Below, piece by piece: positions 37,974 through 46,377 of a DNA stretch of 64,000 bases. The DNA is taken from contig CAMQVJ010000003.1 in the NCBI GenBank assembly GCA_947038175.1, positions 1-64,000 of the forward strand. The letters are read 5' to 3'. Source of the DNA: an uncultured Desulfovibrio sp. GTDB lineage: Bacteria; Desulfobacterota; Desulfovibrionia; Desulfovibrionales; Desulfovibrionaceae. The stretch's first letter is position 1. Each line of letters opens with the position of its first letter. A program made the translations under genes and the position numbers. The notes under the pieces were generated by a model. The model had not been told where the DNA came from. It worked only from the letters and a program-made list of their open reading frames with translations, and ran no database searches.

Positions 37974-39446
37974 TTATTTTTTTGAATCGCTCCCGATAAC
38001 AACTTTTTTGAGTATTGATTGTTTTTGCCTAGCGATGGCGAGGGAGTCGTCGGGGACGTCGTGTGTAATAACGGAGCCTGCACCTATGAGGGCATTTTTG
38101 CCAATCTTTACGGGTGCAACGAAGGAAGAATCTGAGCCAAGAAAGGCGTTGTCGCCTATTATTGTTTGGTGTTTGTTTTTTCCGTCGTAGTTGCAGGTTA
38201 TGCAGCCTGCCCCTATGTTGACATCAGAGCCCACAAGGCTGTCCCCTATATAGCTGAGATGATTTATCTTGCTTCCTTTTCCTACTGTGCTCTTTTTTAT
38301 TTCCACAAAATTTCCAATGCGCACATTATCTGCTAGGACTGTTTTGGGTCTTAATCGGGCATAGGGTCCGATGAGAGCAGAGTTTGCAATGATGGCATCT
38401 TCAAAATGGCAGAAAGAGCGAATTGTGCATGCTTCGCTTATGTGGGTGTTATTGATATAGCAGTGGGATTCTATGATTGTGTCTTTGTCTATGTAAGATT
38501 GCCCGTAGATTTCGCAGGGCCCGAAGAGCTCAACGCCGGGCTTAATGGTGGCAAGGGGGCTTATGCGCACAGACTCGGGGGCGTGAATAATGACGCCTGC
38601 TTTCATGTGCTTTTTTGTTTCTTCTTCTTGCATGAATTTTTCAGCAAGATGAAGATCGAGGGGATTGTTTACCCCAAGCAAAAGGGAAGAGGAGCCAAGG
38701 GAAATGGCCTCGATTTTGTAGGAATTTTCTTTTGCTAATGCGATGATATCGGTGAGATAATATTCTCCACTCTCGTTGGCGGTGGAAATTTGCGGCAAAA
38801 GTTTTTCGAGAAGTTCGCTGTCGAAAAGATAAATACCAGCGTTTACTTCGTGAATTTCGCAGTCAGGAAATTTCTTTTTAAAATCTTTTGCTTCGATAAT
38901 TCCTTGCACGCTGCCTGTATTTGCATCGTAGAAATTGCATGAGCCTAGAGGCATGCTGTTGACGTTTGCGTCAAAGTCCATTCGTACTACTCGCCCGTAG
39001 GCGGCTGGGTCTTCAAGGGTGAGGCTCATAAAGGCGAGGGGAATATTGTTTGCTTTTTCTATGAATTCTCGCAAAATATCTTCATTTATCAGGGGGGTGT
39101 CAGCGTTTACCACAAGTATTTTTGTTCCTTGTGGTAAATTTTTGATATTGAGTATTTCGTTTATTTTTTGCAAGGCGCATTGCACGGCATGCCCTGTGCC
39201 CAGTTGTTTGTCTTGTAAAACACAATGTTCAAAGGCTTTTTCTCCAAAAGCTTTATTTATATGGGCACTTACTTCATCTGCACCATGCCCGATGACTGTC
39301 CAAATGTTTGCGCTGAGTTGTTTCACTGCGTGGTATACATGAGAAATCATGGCCTCACCGAGAACAGTTTGCAATGCTTTTGGGCGAGAAGATGGCATAC
39401 GAGTGCCTTTTCCAGCAGCAAGAATAATCGTAGATATTTTTGACAT
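37974..39446 (-). CDS. glmU: Bifunctional UDP-GlcNAc pyrophosphorylase / glucosamine-1-phosphate N-acetyltransferase
   Basis: GlmU makes UDP-GlcNAc for peptidoglycan and LPS. The N-terminal half is a nucleotidyltransferase (TIILAAGKGTRMPSS, VNADTPL). The C-terminal half (from about 270) is a left-handed beta-helix of hexapeptide repeats with the acetyltransferase region GAGCITCNYDGKNKHQT and GSDSSFVAPVKIG. The 490-aa length is slightly above average. AGGAG lies before the ATG. The gene is bracketed by inverted copies of the intergenic hairpin element (37.8 and 39.5 kb). Confidence 0.96.
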   Translation of the reverse strand: MSKISTIILAAGKGTRMPSSRPKALQTVLGEAMISHVYHAVKQLSANIWTVIGHGADEVSAHINKAFGEKAFEHCVLQDKQLGTGHAVQCALQKINEILNIKNLPQGTKILVVNADTPLINEDILREFIEKANNIPLAFMSLTLEDPAAYGRVVRMDFDANVNSMPLGSCNFYDANTGSVQGIIEAKDFKKKFPDCEIHEVNAGIYLFDSELLEKLLPQISTANESGEYYLTDIIALAKENSYKIEAISLGSSSLLLGVNNPLDLHLAEKFMQEEETKKHMKAGVIIHAPESVRISPLATIKPGVELFGPCEIYGQSYIDKDTIIESHCYINNTHISEACTIRSFCHFEDAIIANSALIGPYARLRPKTVLADNVRIGNFVEIKKSTVGKGSKINHLSYIGDSLVGSDVNIGAGCITCNYDGKNKHQTIIGDNAFLGSDSSFVAPVKIGKNALIGAGSVITHDVPDDSLAIARQKQSILKKVVIGSDSKK

Positions 39447-39469
39447 AGTGGCTCCTAGTTTATTTTATT

Positions 39470-39600
39470 TATTATTTCATTTTACTTTATTTATTATTTT
39501 ATTATTCTTTTCTTTTTCTTTTTACTTTTTACTTTTTACTTTTTTATTATTTTATTGGGGAAGAAAACCCTTTATAAAGGGTTCTTCTTCCCCAAACCCC
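39470..39600 (+). repeat. Intergenic T-tract/G-C hairpin element, copy 7
   Basis: A long T-rich tract with CTTTTTA repeats (39466-39555) leads into a hairpin whose arms are GGGGAAGAAAACCCTTTA and its near-complement (39557-39593). AAACCCC (39594-39600) follows. The T side faces the glmU start. Confidence 0.75.
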
Positions 39601-39687
39601 ATCTTTCCTAAATTTTATATAAATTCAGTATGCAAAAAATAAAATCTAGAAGAATGGATCGGAAGACACTTACTTGGTTAGAAAATG

Positions 39688-39891
39688 CTATAAAACAGTT
39701 TTACCAAGCCATACAAGGAAAATAGCTATTGCGAGGAGGAATATGCCCCAGTACCTTAATAGTTCTGGCTGTAATTCCATAAGGCTTTGCAAGAAGCTAA
39801 TCATTTTTTTAGGAGCGATAAGCCATGGTAACGCTTCAATAAAACAGGCAAGCCCGAGGGCGGTAATGAAAAAAGGTAAAAATTGATCCAA
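39688..39891 (-). CDS. DUF2065-type small membrane protein
   Basis: A 67-aa protein with two transmembrane helices (LPFFITALGLACFIEALPWLI and LLRYWGIFLLAIAIFLVWLG), separated by a short polar loop with PKKM. It fits the YjeT/DUF2065 family of two-span inner-membrane proteins with no known function. It lies 11 nt after the alcohol dehydrogenase stop on the same strand, so it is probably co-transcribed. Confidence 0.75.
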   Translation of the reverse strand: MDQFLPFFITALGLACFIEALPWLIAPKKMISFLQSLMELQPELLRYWGIFLLAIAIFLVWLGKTVL

Positions 39892-39902
39892 AGTATTCTC
39901 AC

Positions 39903-41069
39903 TTATGACGTAAAGCCATTTTCTAAAATGTTTTTGATGTCGTTGCCATTTAGATTTAAAACAAATGTCCCTGCTCTTTCAGGGGTAAACATTTCGTGTA
40001 CAAGGTTTTGTGTTTGTTCTTTATTGCAAAAATCCCGCACGAGTTTATGTGGTGCGTATTTTTTTAGGAAATCCCGAAGTTGTTTTTTGAAATCATTGTC
40101 GAGGGGGATTTTCCATGCATTCTCTTTTTCTACAAGGTCGAATATGGGGAGCAGAAAAGCGGAACAGGAAAGACCATGCGGAACTTTGTAATGCAAGGTG
40201 AGAGGGTAGGAGATTGAGTGGCTAATGGAGCTATGACTTTGACTAATAGCCATTCCAGAAATACAAGCAGCTTCCTGCACTTTAGATCGTGCCTCGATAT
40301 TTTGCGGAAATTCTTCTATAATAGGTAAATTTTCCATGACTAAGCTGAGTGCAGTTTGCGCACAACTAAGGCTCATGGGAGTTGCGGTCGTATTCCACAG
40401 GGTTTCAAGTGCATGGGAAAAGGCATCTAATGCCCCATAAAGTGTGTCGACCCAAGGCAAAGAAAGGGTGAGGCTAGGGTCAAGTAAAGCTACTTTTGCA
40501 AAGCATGCTTCTCCTGCAAGGGAGCATTTTTTCTTGTTTTTATTATCCCAAATTGTGGCAAAAGGCGTTATTTCTGCGCCCGTTCCTGCGTTTGTGGGAA
40601 GAAGAATAAGAGGGAGCGGTGAGACATTGAGTTCTTTTTTATCCCTGAGCCATGCGTGGAGCGGAGTTTTGAATTCTGTTTGTAAGCCACAGGCAATAGC
40701 CTTTGCGCTATCCATGACAGAACCACCGCCTAAAGCAATGACAGCAAGGATTTTACCCTTTGATTTTTCTTGTTCACGTAGCTCTTGGATTTTTTGATCT
40801 AAAATATCGAGGTCAGGCTCAGGACTGATTTCACACACAGACCAAGTAGCAGGTATATCTGCCATTAATAAATCGGCTGTTTTTCTGCGAATCATGCCAG
40901 CGCTTGTGACCAGTAAAAGAGAATACAGCACAACAGCTTGCGGCGTATCCGAACGGGGGGAAAGAAGCGCAGACATATCTATATAATGGGAAAGGATTTG
41001 AGGCAGTTCTTTTCGAGCGTCATGTTTTGCTATAATTCTAACAGGATTAAAATGCTTCCAAGCTTCCAT
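39903..41069 (-). CDS. Iron-containing alcohol dehydrogenase family protein
   Basis: This 388-aa group III (Fe-dependent) dehydrogenase shows the NAD-binding GGGSVMDSAKAIA, the TNAGTGAEITPFA segment and the DALSHALETLW and SISHSISYPL regions with metal-ligand histidines, then HKVPHGLSCS (as LHYKVPHGLS). Substrates in this family range from alcohols and aldehydes to phosphonopyruvate derivatives; none can be chosen here. It heads a two-gene unit with the DUF2065 gene. A hairpin repeat element lies upstream. Confidence 0.9.
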   Translation of the reverse strand: MEAWKHFNPVRIIAKHDARKELPQILSHYIDMSALLSPRSDTPQAVVLYSLLLVTSAGMIRRKTADLLMADIPATWSVCEISPEPDLDILDQKIQELREQEKSKGKILAVIALGGGSVMDSAKAIACGLQTEFKTPLHAWLRDKKELNVSPLPLILLPTNAGTGAEITPFATIWDNKNKKKCSLAGEACFAKVALLDPSLTLSLPWVDTLYGALDAFSHALETLWNTTATPMSLSCAQTALSLVMENLPIIEEFPQNIEARSKVQEAACISGMAISQSHSSISHSISYPLTLHYKVPHGLSCSAFLLPIFDLVEKENAWKIPLDNDFKKQLRDFLKKYAPHKLVRDFCNKEQTQNLVHEMFTPERAGTFVLNLNGNDIKNILENGFTS

Positions 41070-41160
41070 AAATTCCTCCCTTTTTGCGACTTTATACTAA
41101 GATATTAAAATTTACACGTATCCAAAAAACAAGTCAAGAGTGAGGGTTTAGGGGGGGATT

Positions 41161-41247
41161 GGTTTAATTTTTATTTTTTGGGGGAGTTGAACTCCCCCAA
41201 ACCCCCTCGTCGGCGATTGTTTGTAAACTTTGTTTACAAACAATCGC
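41161..41247 (+). repeat. Intergenic T-tract/G-C hairpin element, copy 8
   Basis: T-rich tract, then TTGGGGGAGTTGAACTCCCC (from 41178; stem ends 41200), the second C-run ACCCCC (41201-41206), and a second hairpin with 16-bp arms starting GCGATTGTTTGTAAAC (41213-41247). One of the most complete copies. The T side faces the alcohol dehydrogenase start codon. Confidence 0.88.
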
Positions 41248-41281
41248 AACTTATGGGCTTATGGCTTCTCAAGTTTCATAT

Positions 41282-41310
41282 TTGACAGGGGCAAAAGCAA
41301 TGCGTATATC
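41282..41310 (+). promoter_or_regulatory. Promoter upstream of tatD
   Basis: TTGACA (41282-41287), 17-nt spacer, TATATC (41305-41310). It predicts a 5' UTR of about 100 nt before the tatD ATG. Confidence 0.65.
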
Positions 41311-41340
41311 TATTGTGTAAGAGGCATAAGAGGGCGCTTT

Positions 41341-41400
41341 ATGCGTGCAATATTCTTATTGTTTCTTATGGATTTTTATTTGTTAGTATGTGTTTTTTAG
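41341..41400 (+). CDS. Putative 19-residue hydrophobic leader peptide
   Basis: ATG 41341, with AGAGGG about 7 nt upstream, opens MRAIFLLFLMDFYLLVCVF and then TAG. It lies between a good promoter and tatD, ending 20 nt before the tatD start. The hydrophobic make-up is notable. It may be a regulatory uORF, a tiny membrane peptide or chance. Confidence 0.35.
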   Translation: MRAIFLLFLMDFYLLVCVF

Positions 41401-41420
41401 AAATATATTTTGGAGTTATC

Positions 41421-42254
41421 ATGGCGCACAAGAAAAAAGAATGTATTGATCCACAAAGCTTAGGATTGCCCTCAGGCGGAGTAGATACTCACGCTCATCT
41501 TGTTTCAGAGAGATTATGGGATGACAGGGACGAGGTTTTACAAAGAGCGAAAGCCTGTGGAATTTCCCATATCGGACAAGTTTTTTTACGCAGTGAATCC
41601 TATCGAGAAAAAAAAGAATACTACCTTAATAAAGACCATGTATTTTTTATATATGGAATACATCCAACTGATTTACTTGAGATTAGCTCTACAGAATTGC
41701 AAGAAATAAAAAAAGATATTATTATAGATAGGCAAAGCACAAAAAAAGTGCGTGCCATTGGTGAAATTGGGCTTGATTTTTACTGGAAAGAAGTTCCTGC
41801 TGATGTGCAGGAAGATTATTTTCGCCGTCAACTAAAAATGGCAAAAGAAGTGAATTTGCCTGTTGTTATCCATAGTCGTGATGCTTTTGATGACACTGTG
41901 CGGATTTTGCTTGACGAGGGCTATGATAAGTTACCACTTCTGTGGCATTGTTTCGACGGGGATACAGAAAAAGCAGAAACTATTCTTTCCCATGGTTGGC
42001 ATATTTCTATCCCTGGTTCTGTGACGTATAAAGCAAATACCGCTTTTCGTGAGGCTCTGCGCTGTATCCCTAAAGATAGGCTTATGCTAGAAACTGATTG
42101 CCCCTATCTTTCGCCAGAACCTTGGCGTGGAAAAATCAATGAACCTGCTCTCTCTGTTTTTACAGCAAAATGCGTAGCAGATGAACTTGGCCGTGATGTG
42201 GCTGAGCTTTGGGTGACCTGCGGTCAAAATGCCATGCGATTTTTTTCCTTGTAG
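41421..42254 (+). CDS. tatD: TatD family metal-dependent DNase
   Basis: TatD proteins are TIM-barrel hydrolases with 3'-5' exonuclease activity in DNA repair. Metal ligands appear in GVDTHAHL, GEIGLDFYWK, PVVIHSRDAFDD, LLWHCFDGD and ETDCPYLSPEPWRGK. The track starts 108 nt upstream; TGGAG precedes ATG 41421 (MAHKKKECIDPQ), giving 277 aa. The N-terminal ~15 residues before the barrel are a short extension. No functional tie to its neighbours is seen. Confidence 0.93.
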   Translation: MAHKKKECIDPQSLGLPSGGVDTHAHLVSERLWDDRDEVLQRAKACGISHIGQVFLRSESYREKKEYYLNKDHVFFIYGIHPTDLLEISSTELQEIKKDIIIDRQSTKKVRAIGEIGLDFYWKEVPADVQEDYFRRQLKMAKEVNLPVVIHSRDAFDDTVRILLDEGYDKLPLLWHCFDGDTEKAETILSHGWHISIPGSVTYKANTAFREALRCIPKDRLMLETDCPYLSPEPWRGKINEPALSVFTAKCVADELGRDVAELWVTCGQNAMRFFSL

Positions 42255-42453
42255 GTGGACGGATTTTTATTTTCCTAGAGTAGTATTTAAATGGCGCTTG
42301 CTCTAATACTTTTTATGATTGTACCGATATATTCTATGGGTACGGTGAGGAAGTGAAGCCCCAACTGTTCGCTCAGGAAGCAAATACACTTTCTCATCGA
42401 TCCCCAATTGAATATGTTAATATTTGATAACATCTAGAAATAGTGAGGTAATT

Positions 42454-42639
42454 ATGCAAGTTGGCTCTACAGCAGGATCCCTGCAATCGCAAGTAAGCAT
42501 GGGTATAACTAAAAAAGCTCAAGATACAGGTGCAGCGCTTGTTGATAATCTTATGTCTAAGTCCTTGGACGGAACATCAGAAATGAATCAAGCTCTTGCT
42601 TCCCGTGGTGTAGGCACACAGCTTAACACCGTTGCGTAG
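42454..42639 (+). CDS. YjfB-like putative motility protein
   Basis: A 61-aa protein, MQVGSTAGSLQSQVSMGITKKAQDTGAALVDNLM..., with the alternating small/polar residues and central K-x-Q-x3-G-x-A-x2-L pattern of the YjfB_motility family. These small proteins often sit near flagellar genes, but none is nearby here. GTGAGG lies before the ATG. A clean terminator follows the stop, so it is a single-gene transcript. Confidence 0.65.
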   Translation: MQVGSTAGSLQSQVSMGITKKAQDTGAALVDNLMSKSLDGTSEMNQALASRGVGTQLNTVA

Positions 42640-42667
42640 TATTTAAAATACAAACGTCGATTCTTAT

Positions 42668-42702
42668 AAAAAAAAGCTTACTTTAACAGTAAGCTTTTTT
42701 TT
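42668..42702 (+). terminator. Terminator after the YjfB-like gene
   Basis: AAAAAAGCTTACT pairs with AGTAAGCTTTTTT and a T-run follows. The A-rich left side also lets it act on minus-strand transcripts from the gene at 42785. Confidence 0.88.
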
Positions 42703-42784
42703 GTGTTTATATCGCTGTTTATATCAATTTTTGTATTTATATCGCTATTTCTGAGTTTTTTGAAATACCCAATATTTTTTGCGT

Positions 42785-43627
42785 TTATACTTTGGTAAAG
42801 TGATTACCGTAAGATGCAACACAGCTACCGTCTTTTTTATATTGATTTTTTTCAAGACTTAATCTGTGGCTTGCAATGTCCATAACATTATCGTGTGAGC
42901 GCACCCATGGCTCTGCTGGCTGCAAAGTACTGAGCACTGTATTAGCTCCATGTATAAGATAATGCATAGGAATAGTGAGAGCTGGGGAATAGTTCTTCAT
43001 AATTTCATCTGCTTGAGAATAGGTGAGAATATGCTCGCTTTCGTCCACAGGTAAAAAGAGCACGTCTATTTCCAAATTTTTCAAATATTCATGCACCCAG
43101 GCATCTGGTTGTGCTCGGTTATCTCCCCAATGCACTACGGTCACGCCAGCACATTCCACAACCATAATACAGTTATCCATATGCAAATTATTATTTGGAG
43201 GTGAAAAATCTTCGCCAAAATCTTTTTGAACTTCTGTCCAACGAGTTTTTCCAACGCAGTGGCTCATGTGTTTATCCGCAAGGCCAGTGATGCGCACGTC
43301 TGATAAGGCAAATGTTCCGACGGGGCGCTCCATAACCATGCGAGCTTTTGGCAGATGCAAGGCATCATGGTCAAAATGCGCATGGGTTGAAACGGCCATG
43401 TCAACTGTGATTTCTGGAAAATCGTTGGGAAACCAAAGCCCCCAAGCGGCATCATTACGCCATGGATCAATTAATATACTGAGACCATTTGGGCTGGTAA
43501 TGCGGTGGCAAGAATGGCCAAAATAATCAATATGCACCATGCCTTTGCTTTCAGAAACGCCAAGTTTTTGAAGTTCTCTCAGGTTTTCATTATTGATATC
43601 AAATATTTGAGCTCTTGATCCGTCCAT
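42785..43627 (-). CDS. MBL-fold metal-dependent hydrolase (UlaG-like)
   Basis: This 280-aa metallo-beta-lactamase fold protein has IDYFGHSCHRIT at the start of the domain, ILIDPWRND, and the metal motif STHAHFDHDAL. Further ligands are in WGDNRAQPD and PMHYLIHG. This pattern belongs to the UlaG/YtnP-like broad group of hydrolases; substrate unknown. AAGGAG lies directly before the ATG. The next gene upstream ends some 45 nt away, so it may be part of a minus-strand run including the methyltransferase. Confidence 0.85.
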   Translation of the reverse strand: MDGSRAQIFDINNENLRELQKLGVSESKGMVHIDYFGHSCHRITSPNGLSILIDPWRNDAAWGLWFPNDFPEITVDMAVSTHAHFDHDALHLPKARMVMERPVGTFALSDVRITGLADKHMSHCVGKTRWTEVQKDFGEDFSPPNNNLHMDNCIMVVECAGVTVVHWGDNRAQPDAWVHEYLKNLEIDVLFLPVDESEHILTYSQADEIMKNYSPALTIPMHYLIHGANTVLSTLQPAEPWVRSHDNVMDIASHRLSLEKNQYKKDGSCVASYGNHFTKV

Positions 43628-43671
43628 AGGTACTCCTTTTTTTTGAAGGTTGAATGGGCAGGAAACCTTTA

Positions 43672-44742
43672 TTATTTACTTCTTACGTTGCTTCTATTGA
43701 CAATAGGTTCTTCTGCTAGTTTTTGTTTTTGTGAACTTTTGCTAAGCACCCCTAAGCCTGTAACGACGGAAGGATTAAAATGAATACAGATACCTAAAAG
43801 TTCTCCGACGGGCAGTATTTTACTGTGTACATCAACTATATTGAGTTTTTTTTGGAGAAAGGAAGGGAGCATAAAAGAACTGGTCATTTTTATTTCTGCG
43901 TCTGGAAAAAGTTGTTTCACTCTTGCCCACACGGAGTATGGATTAATTTTATTCCCAAAAGCTGGCAAGTCTCGTGGGGAGAATTTATTTTTATAAAGGA
44001 TAATAACACCTTTTTGTGCAACCCTGCATGTTTCACTCAATATACTTGACGGTGAAAAAAGAGTGCTGAAGGAGGCGTCTTGCAAAAAAGTAGGAACAGC
44101 ATCTAGGGGAATGGATTTCTTTCCTGCATGAGTGCTTGTATTATTATTTGTCTGACTTCCCATGTTTTTGCGCAGGCTTTTGCTTAGCCTCGTTGCTCTT
44201 GCCCGTAACTGTTCTTGAATAGGTTTTATCCCTCTAAGGGCGAAGTTCTTTATTCTTTCAAGATTTGTGTTTTTTCTATTCGAGGCATGAAAGTTTATAT
44301 GCGTAGCGATAGATTGCGTACCATTAGTATGCTCGTCAATATGCTCGTTTTTACCTTGAGTTGCTCTTGTTTTTCGCTGTGCCAGTCGTGATTGTATTAT
44401 ATTTAAATCTTTCGCAATGCGCTTCATTATTTTGTATTGCGAGGATGCGTAGCAAGTGAAAAAAGCATAATCAAAACTATCATCGTCAAAGGGTAAGGCG
44501 TCTACTTTAGCAAGTTGATACTCAATTCGTGGGCCAGAGCGATGCAAGGCATAATTGAGAACATTTATATCTTCATCGCTTGCGCATACGTCAAAACCTG
44601 CATCCCAAAAAAATTCAGGTGCGATATGAGAATGCAAGCCCACTTGCAAGAAAGAGCTGCCTCGCCTTTGCCAACTTGACATAAATGATCGAACAAGGCG
44701 CTCTTCTAATTGTTGTAAGCAAGGCACTGTCTTACTCGGCAT
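43672..44742 (-). CDS. Class I SAM-dependent methyltransferase-like protein with long insert
   Basis: Residues about 25-100 have a Rossmann methyltransferase pattern: SFLQVGLHSHIAPEFFWDAGFDVCASDED (degenerate motif I, ending in the ribose-binding acidic residue), then VDALPFDDDSFDYAFFTCY. A polar, basic insert follows (about 125-195, ATQGKNEHIDEHTNGTQ and neighbours) before the fold resumes (ETCRVAQKGVIILYKNKFSP). Acceptor unknown. GCGGA before ATG 44742 favours MPSKTVPCLQQ over the track start at 44772. It overlaps the previous gene by 11 nt. Confidence 0.7.
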   Translation of the reverse strand: MPSKTVPCLQQLEERLVRSFMSSWQRRGSSFLQVGLHSHIAPEFFWDAGFDVCASDEDINVLNYALHRSGPRIEYQLAKVDALPFDDDSFDYAFFTCYASSQYKIMKRIAKDLNIIQSRLAQRKTRATQGKNEHIDEHTNGTQSIATHINFHASNRKNTNLERIKNFALRGIKPIQEQLRARATRLSKSLRKNMGSQTNNNTSTHAGKKSIPLDAVPTFLQDASFSTLFSPSSILSETCRVAQKGVIILYKNKFSPRDLPAFGNKINPYSVWARVKQLFPDAEIKMTSSFMLPSFLQKKLNIVDVHSKILPVGELLGICIHFNPSVVTGLGVLSKSSQKQKLAEEPIVNRSNVRSK

Positions 44743-45046
44743 TTTCCGCAGTAAGTGCATCATCTTCTGCAACCCAGCGGGTGAGCGCTTCGGCTATAAT
44801 GCGAGCTTGGCGAACACTGGAAATATTGAATTTAGCTTGTTGGCGAAATTCGCCACTCATTTTCTTATAACGACGAATGGTGTATTTATCCGCACCATAA
44901 TCGTCAGCATCCGCAACATATTCTTTGTAGCGGTATAAGATGGTAGAATTTAAACCCTTTGATAAAATTTGTTTTTCTATTTCTTTGATTAAAAGAACAC
45001 CGTCTTCTTCGTAATTGATGGTGATTTCGTCAATAGTGCTACTCAT
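44732..45046 (-). CDS. Hypothetical protein upstream of the methyltransferase
   Basis: A 104-aa, acidic, soluble protein (MSSTIDEITINYEEDGVLLIKEIEKQILSKG...) of predicted mixed alpha content, with a YRYKEYVADADDYGADKYTIRRYKK tyrosine/charge-rich middle. No family recognised. It overlaps the methyltransferase start by 11 nt, implying translational coupling. GGAAC precedes the ATG. Real by context, function unknown. Confidence 0.65.
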   Translation of the reverse strand: MSSTIDEITINYEEDGVLLIKEIEKQILSKGLNSTILYRYKEYVADADDYGADKYTIRRYKKMSGEFRQQAKFNISSVRQARIIAEALTRWVAEDDALTAENAE

Positions 45047-45186
45047 AAAATGTTCCTTTTTGCCTTAAACTTTCAAGGGTATGTTTAAATATAAAATGCG
45101 TTTTTCTGAAATATTTAGGAACTTTTTAGGGAGTTCCCAATATAATCAGGTGTAATTAAATTATAAGCAGCTAAAGCCAGTTATAG

Positions 45187-45702
45187 TCAACGCCTACTTT
45201 TGAAAAAATCTTGTAATACATGCATGCAATCGTGAGCCAAAATGCCTCCCATATGCCATGTATTAACCCCAAGATGCGGAGCGTCTAAACCTTCTAAACA
45301 CGAACAAACGCTTCCTGCTCTTTCATCATAAGCACCGAATACCAGTCCTGTCAAACGAGATTCTCGGACTGCCCCTGTGCACATAAGGCATGGTTCTAAG
45401 GTAACTACAAGGAAACAATCTAAAAGACGGTAATTTTGTATACTTTGTGCGGCTCTTCGCAGAGCTAATATTTCTGCATGGGCAGATGGGTCGCAAAGCC
45501 GAATGCTTTCATTATGGGCATGGGAGAGGATTTTTCCCTGAGTATTAACCACAAGGGCTCCCACGGGAATTTCTCCTTCCAATGCTCCTTTTTGAGCATG
45601 AAAAAGGGCTTCTTGCATAAGGGTTTCCCATGTATGCCCCCTAGGGGCAAGTGGTACAGGCCCCCAAGGTTCTTTGGCATGAAAAACAGTATTGCTTGTC
45701 AT
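45187..45702 (-). CDS. tadA: tRNA-specific adenosine deaminase TadA
   Basis: TadA deaminates A34 to inosine in tRNA-Arg(ACG). Zinc and catalytic motifs are intact: DPSAHAEILALR (HAE) and TLEPCLMCTGAV (PCxxC). RLTGLVFGAYDERAGSV is the TadA-specific continuation that separates it from cytidine deaminases. At 171 aa it has an N-terminal extension of about 25 residues. It starts 9 nt after the LOG-family gene stop on the same strand, suggesting one operon. Confidence 0.94.
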   Translation of the reverse strand: MTSNTVFHAKEPWGPVPLAPRGHTWETLMQEALFHAQKGALEGEIPVGALVVNTQGKILSHAHNESIRLCDPSAHAEILALRRAAQSIQNYRLLDCFLVVTLEPCLMCTGAVRESRLTGLVFGAYDERAGSVCSCLEGLDAPHLGVNTWHMGGILAHDCMHVLQDFFKSRR

Positions 45703-45711
45703 TTTATTTTA

Positions 45712-46377
45712 TTATTCTGGTAGATTATCTACAGCATTGAGTATGATATCTCGTACTTCTTCAGGGGTGTTTGCCATGGTGATAAGGTCAACTTCATCTT
45801 GACGAACATAACCGTAGCTCACCATTTTATCACGTATCCAATCAATGAGGCCTTCCCAATATTCAGAGTTGTATAAAACTATGGGGAATTTATGGATAAG
45901 ACCTGTTTGTACTAAAACGATAGCTTCAAAAAGTTCGTCTAAAGTGCCAAGTCCGCCAGGCATAACGACATAAGCGGTTGCGTATTTAACAAACATAAGC
46001 TTGCGAGCAAAGAAATAACGGAAGTCGCAACGTGTTTTTACATAAGGGTTTGGATGATCTTCTGCAGGCAAGTGGATATGCAAGCCAACAGATGTACCAT
46101 TGGCTTCTGTTGCGCCTTTATTTCCCGCTTCCATAAGACCAGGGCCACCACCAGTGATAACACCTAACTTGGCTTGAACAAGAAGTTTTGCAATTTCTTC
46201 CGTTGCATTATACATGGCGTCGCCTGGTTTTGCACGGGCAGATCCAAAAATAGAAACACATTTTGGGAGAGAGCCGAGGGTTTCTACGCCATCAACAATT
46301 TCTGCCATAATACGAAAAACTCTCCAAGACTCATCTACACTTAAAGCATTGACAACAGATTGATCTTTATTATTCAT
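45712..46377 (-). CDS. LOG family protein (TIGR00730-type phosphoribohydrolase)
   Basis: A 221-aa Rossmann-fold protein with CVSIFGSARAKPGDAMY, VITGGGPGLMEAGNKGA and the signature PGGLGTLDELFE. LOG proteins release a base from nucleoside 5'-monophosphates (cytokinin-type in plants and some bacteria); the bacterial substrate is often uncertain and many were once misnamed lysine decarboxylases. First gene of the LOG-tadA pair. Confidence 0.92.
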   Translation of the reverse strand: MNNKDQSVVNALSVDESWRVFRIMAEIVDGVETLGSLPKCVSIFGSARAKPGDAMYNATEEIAKLLVQAKLGVITGGGPGLMEAGNKGATEANGTSVGLHIHLPAEDHPNPYVKTRCDFRYFFARKLMFVKYATAYVVMPGGLGTLDELFEAIVLVQTGLIHKFPIVLYNSEYWEGLIDWIRDKMVSYGYVRQDEVDLITMANTPEEVRDIILNAVDNLPE

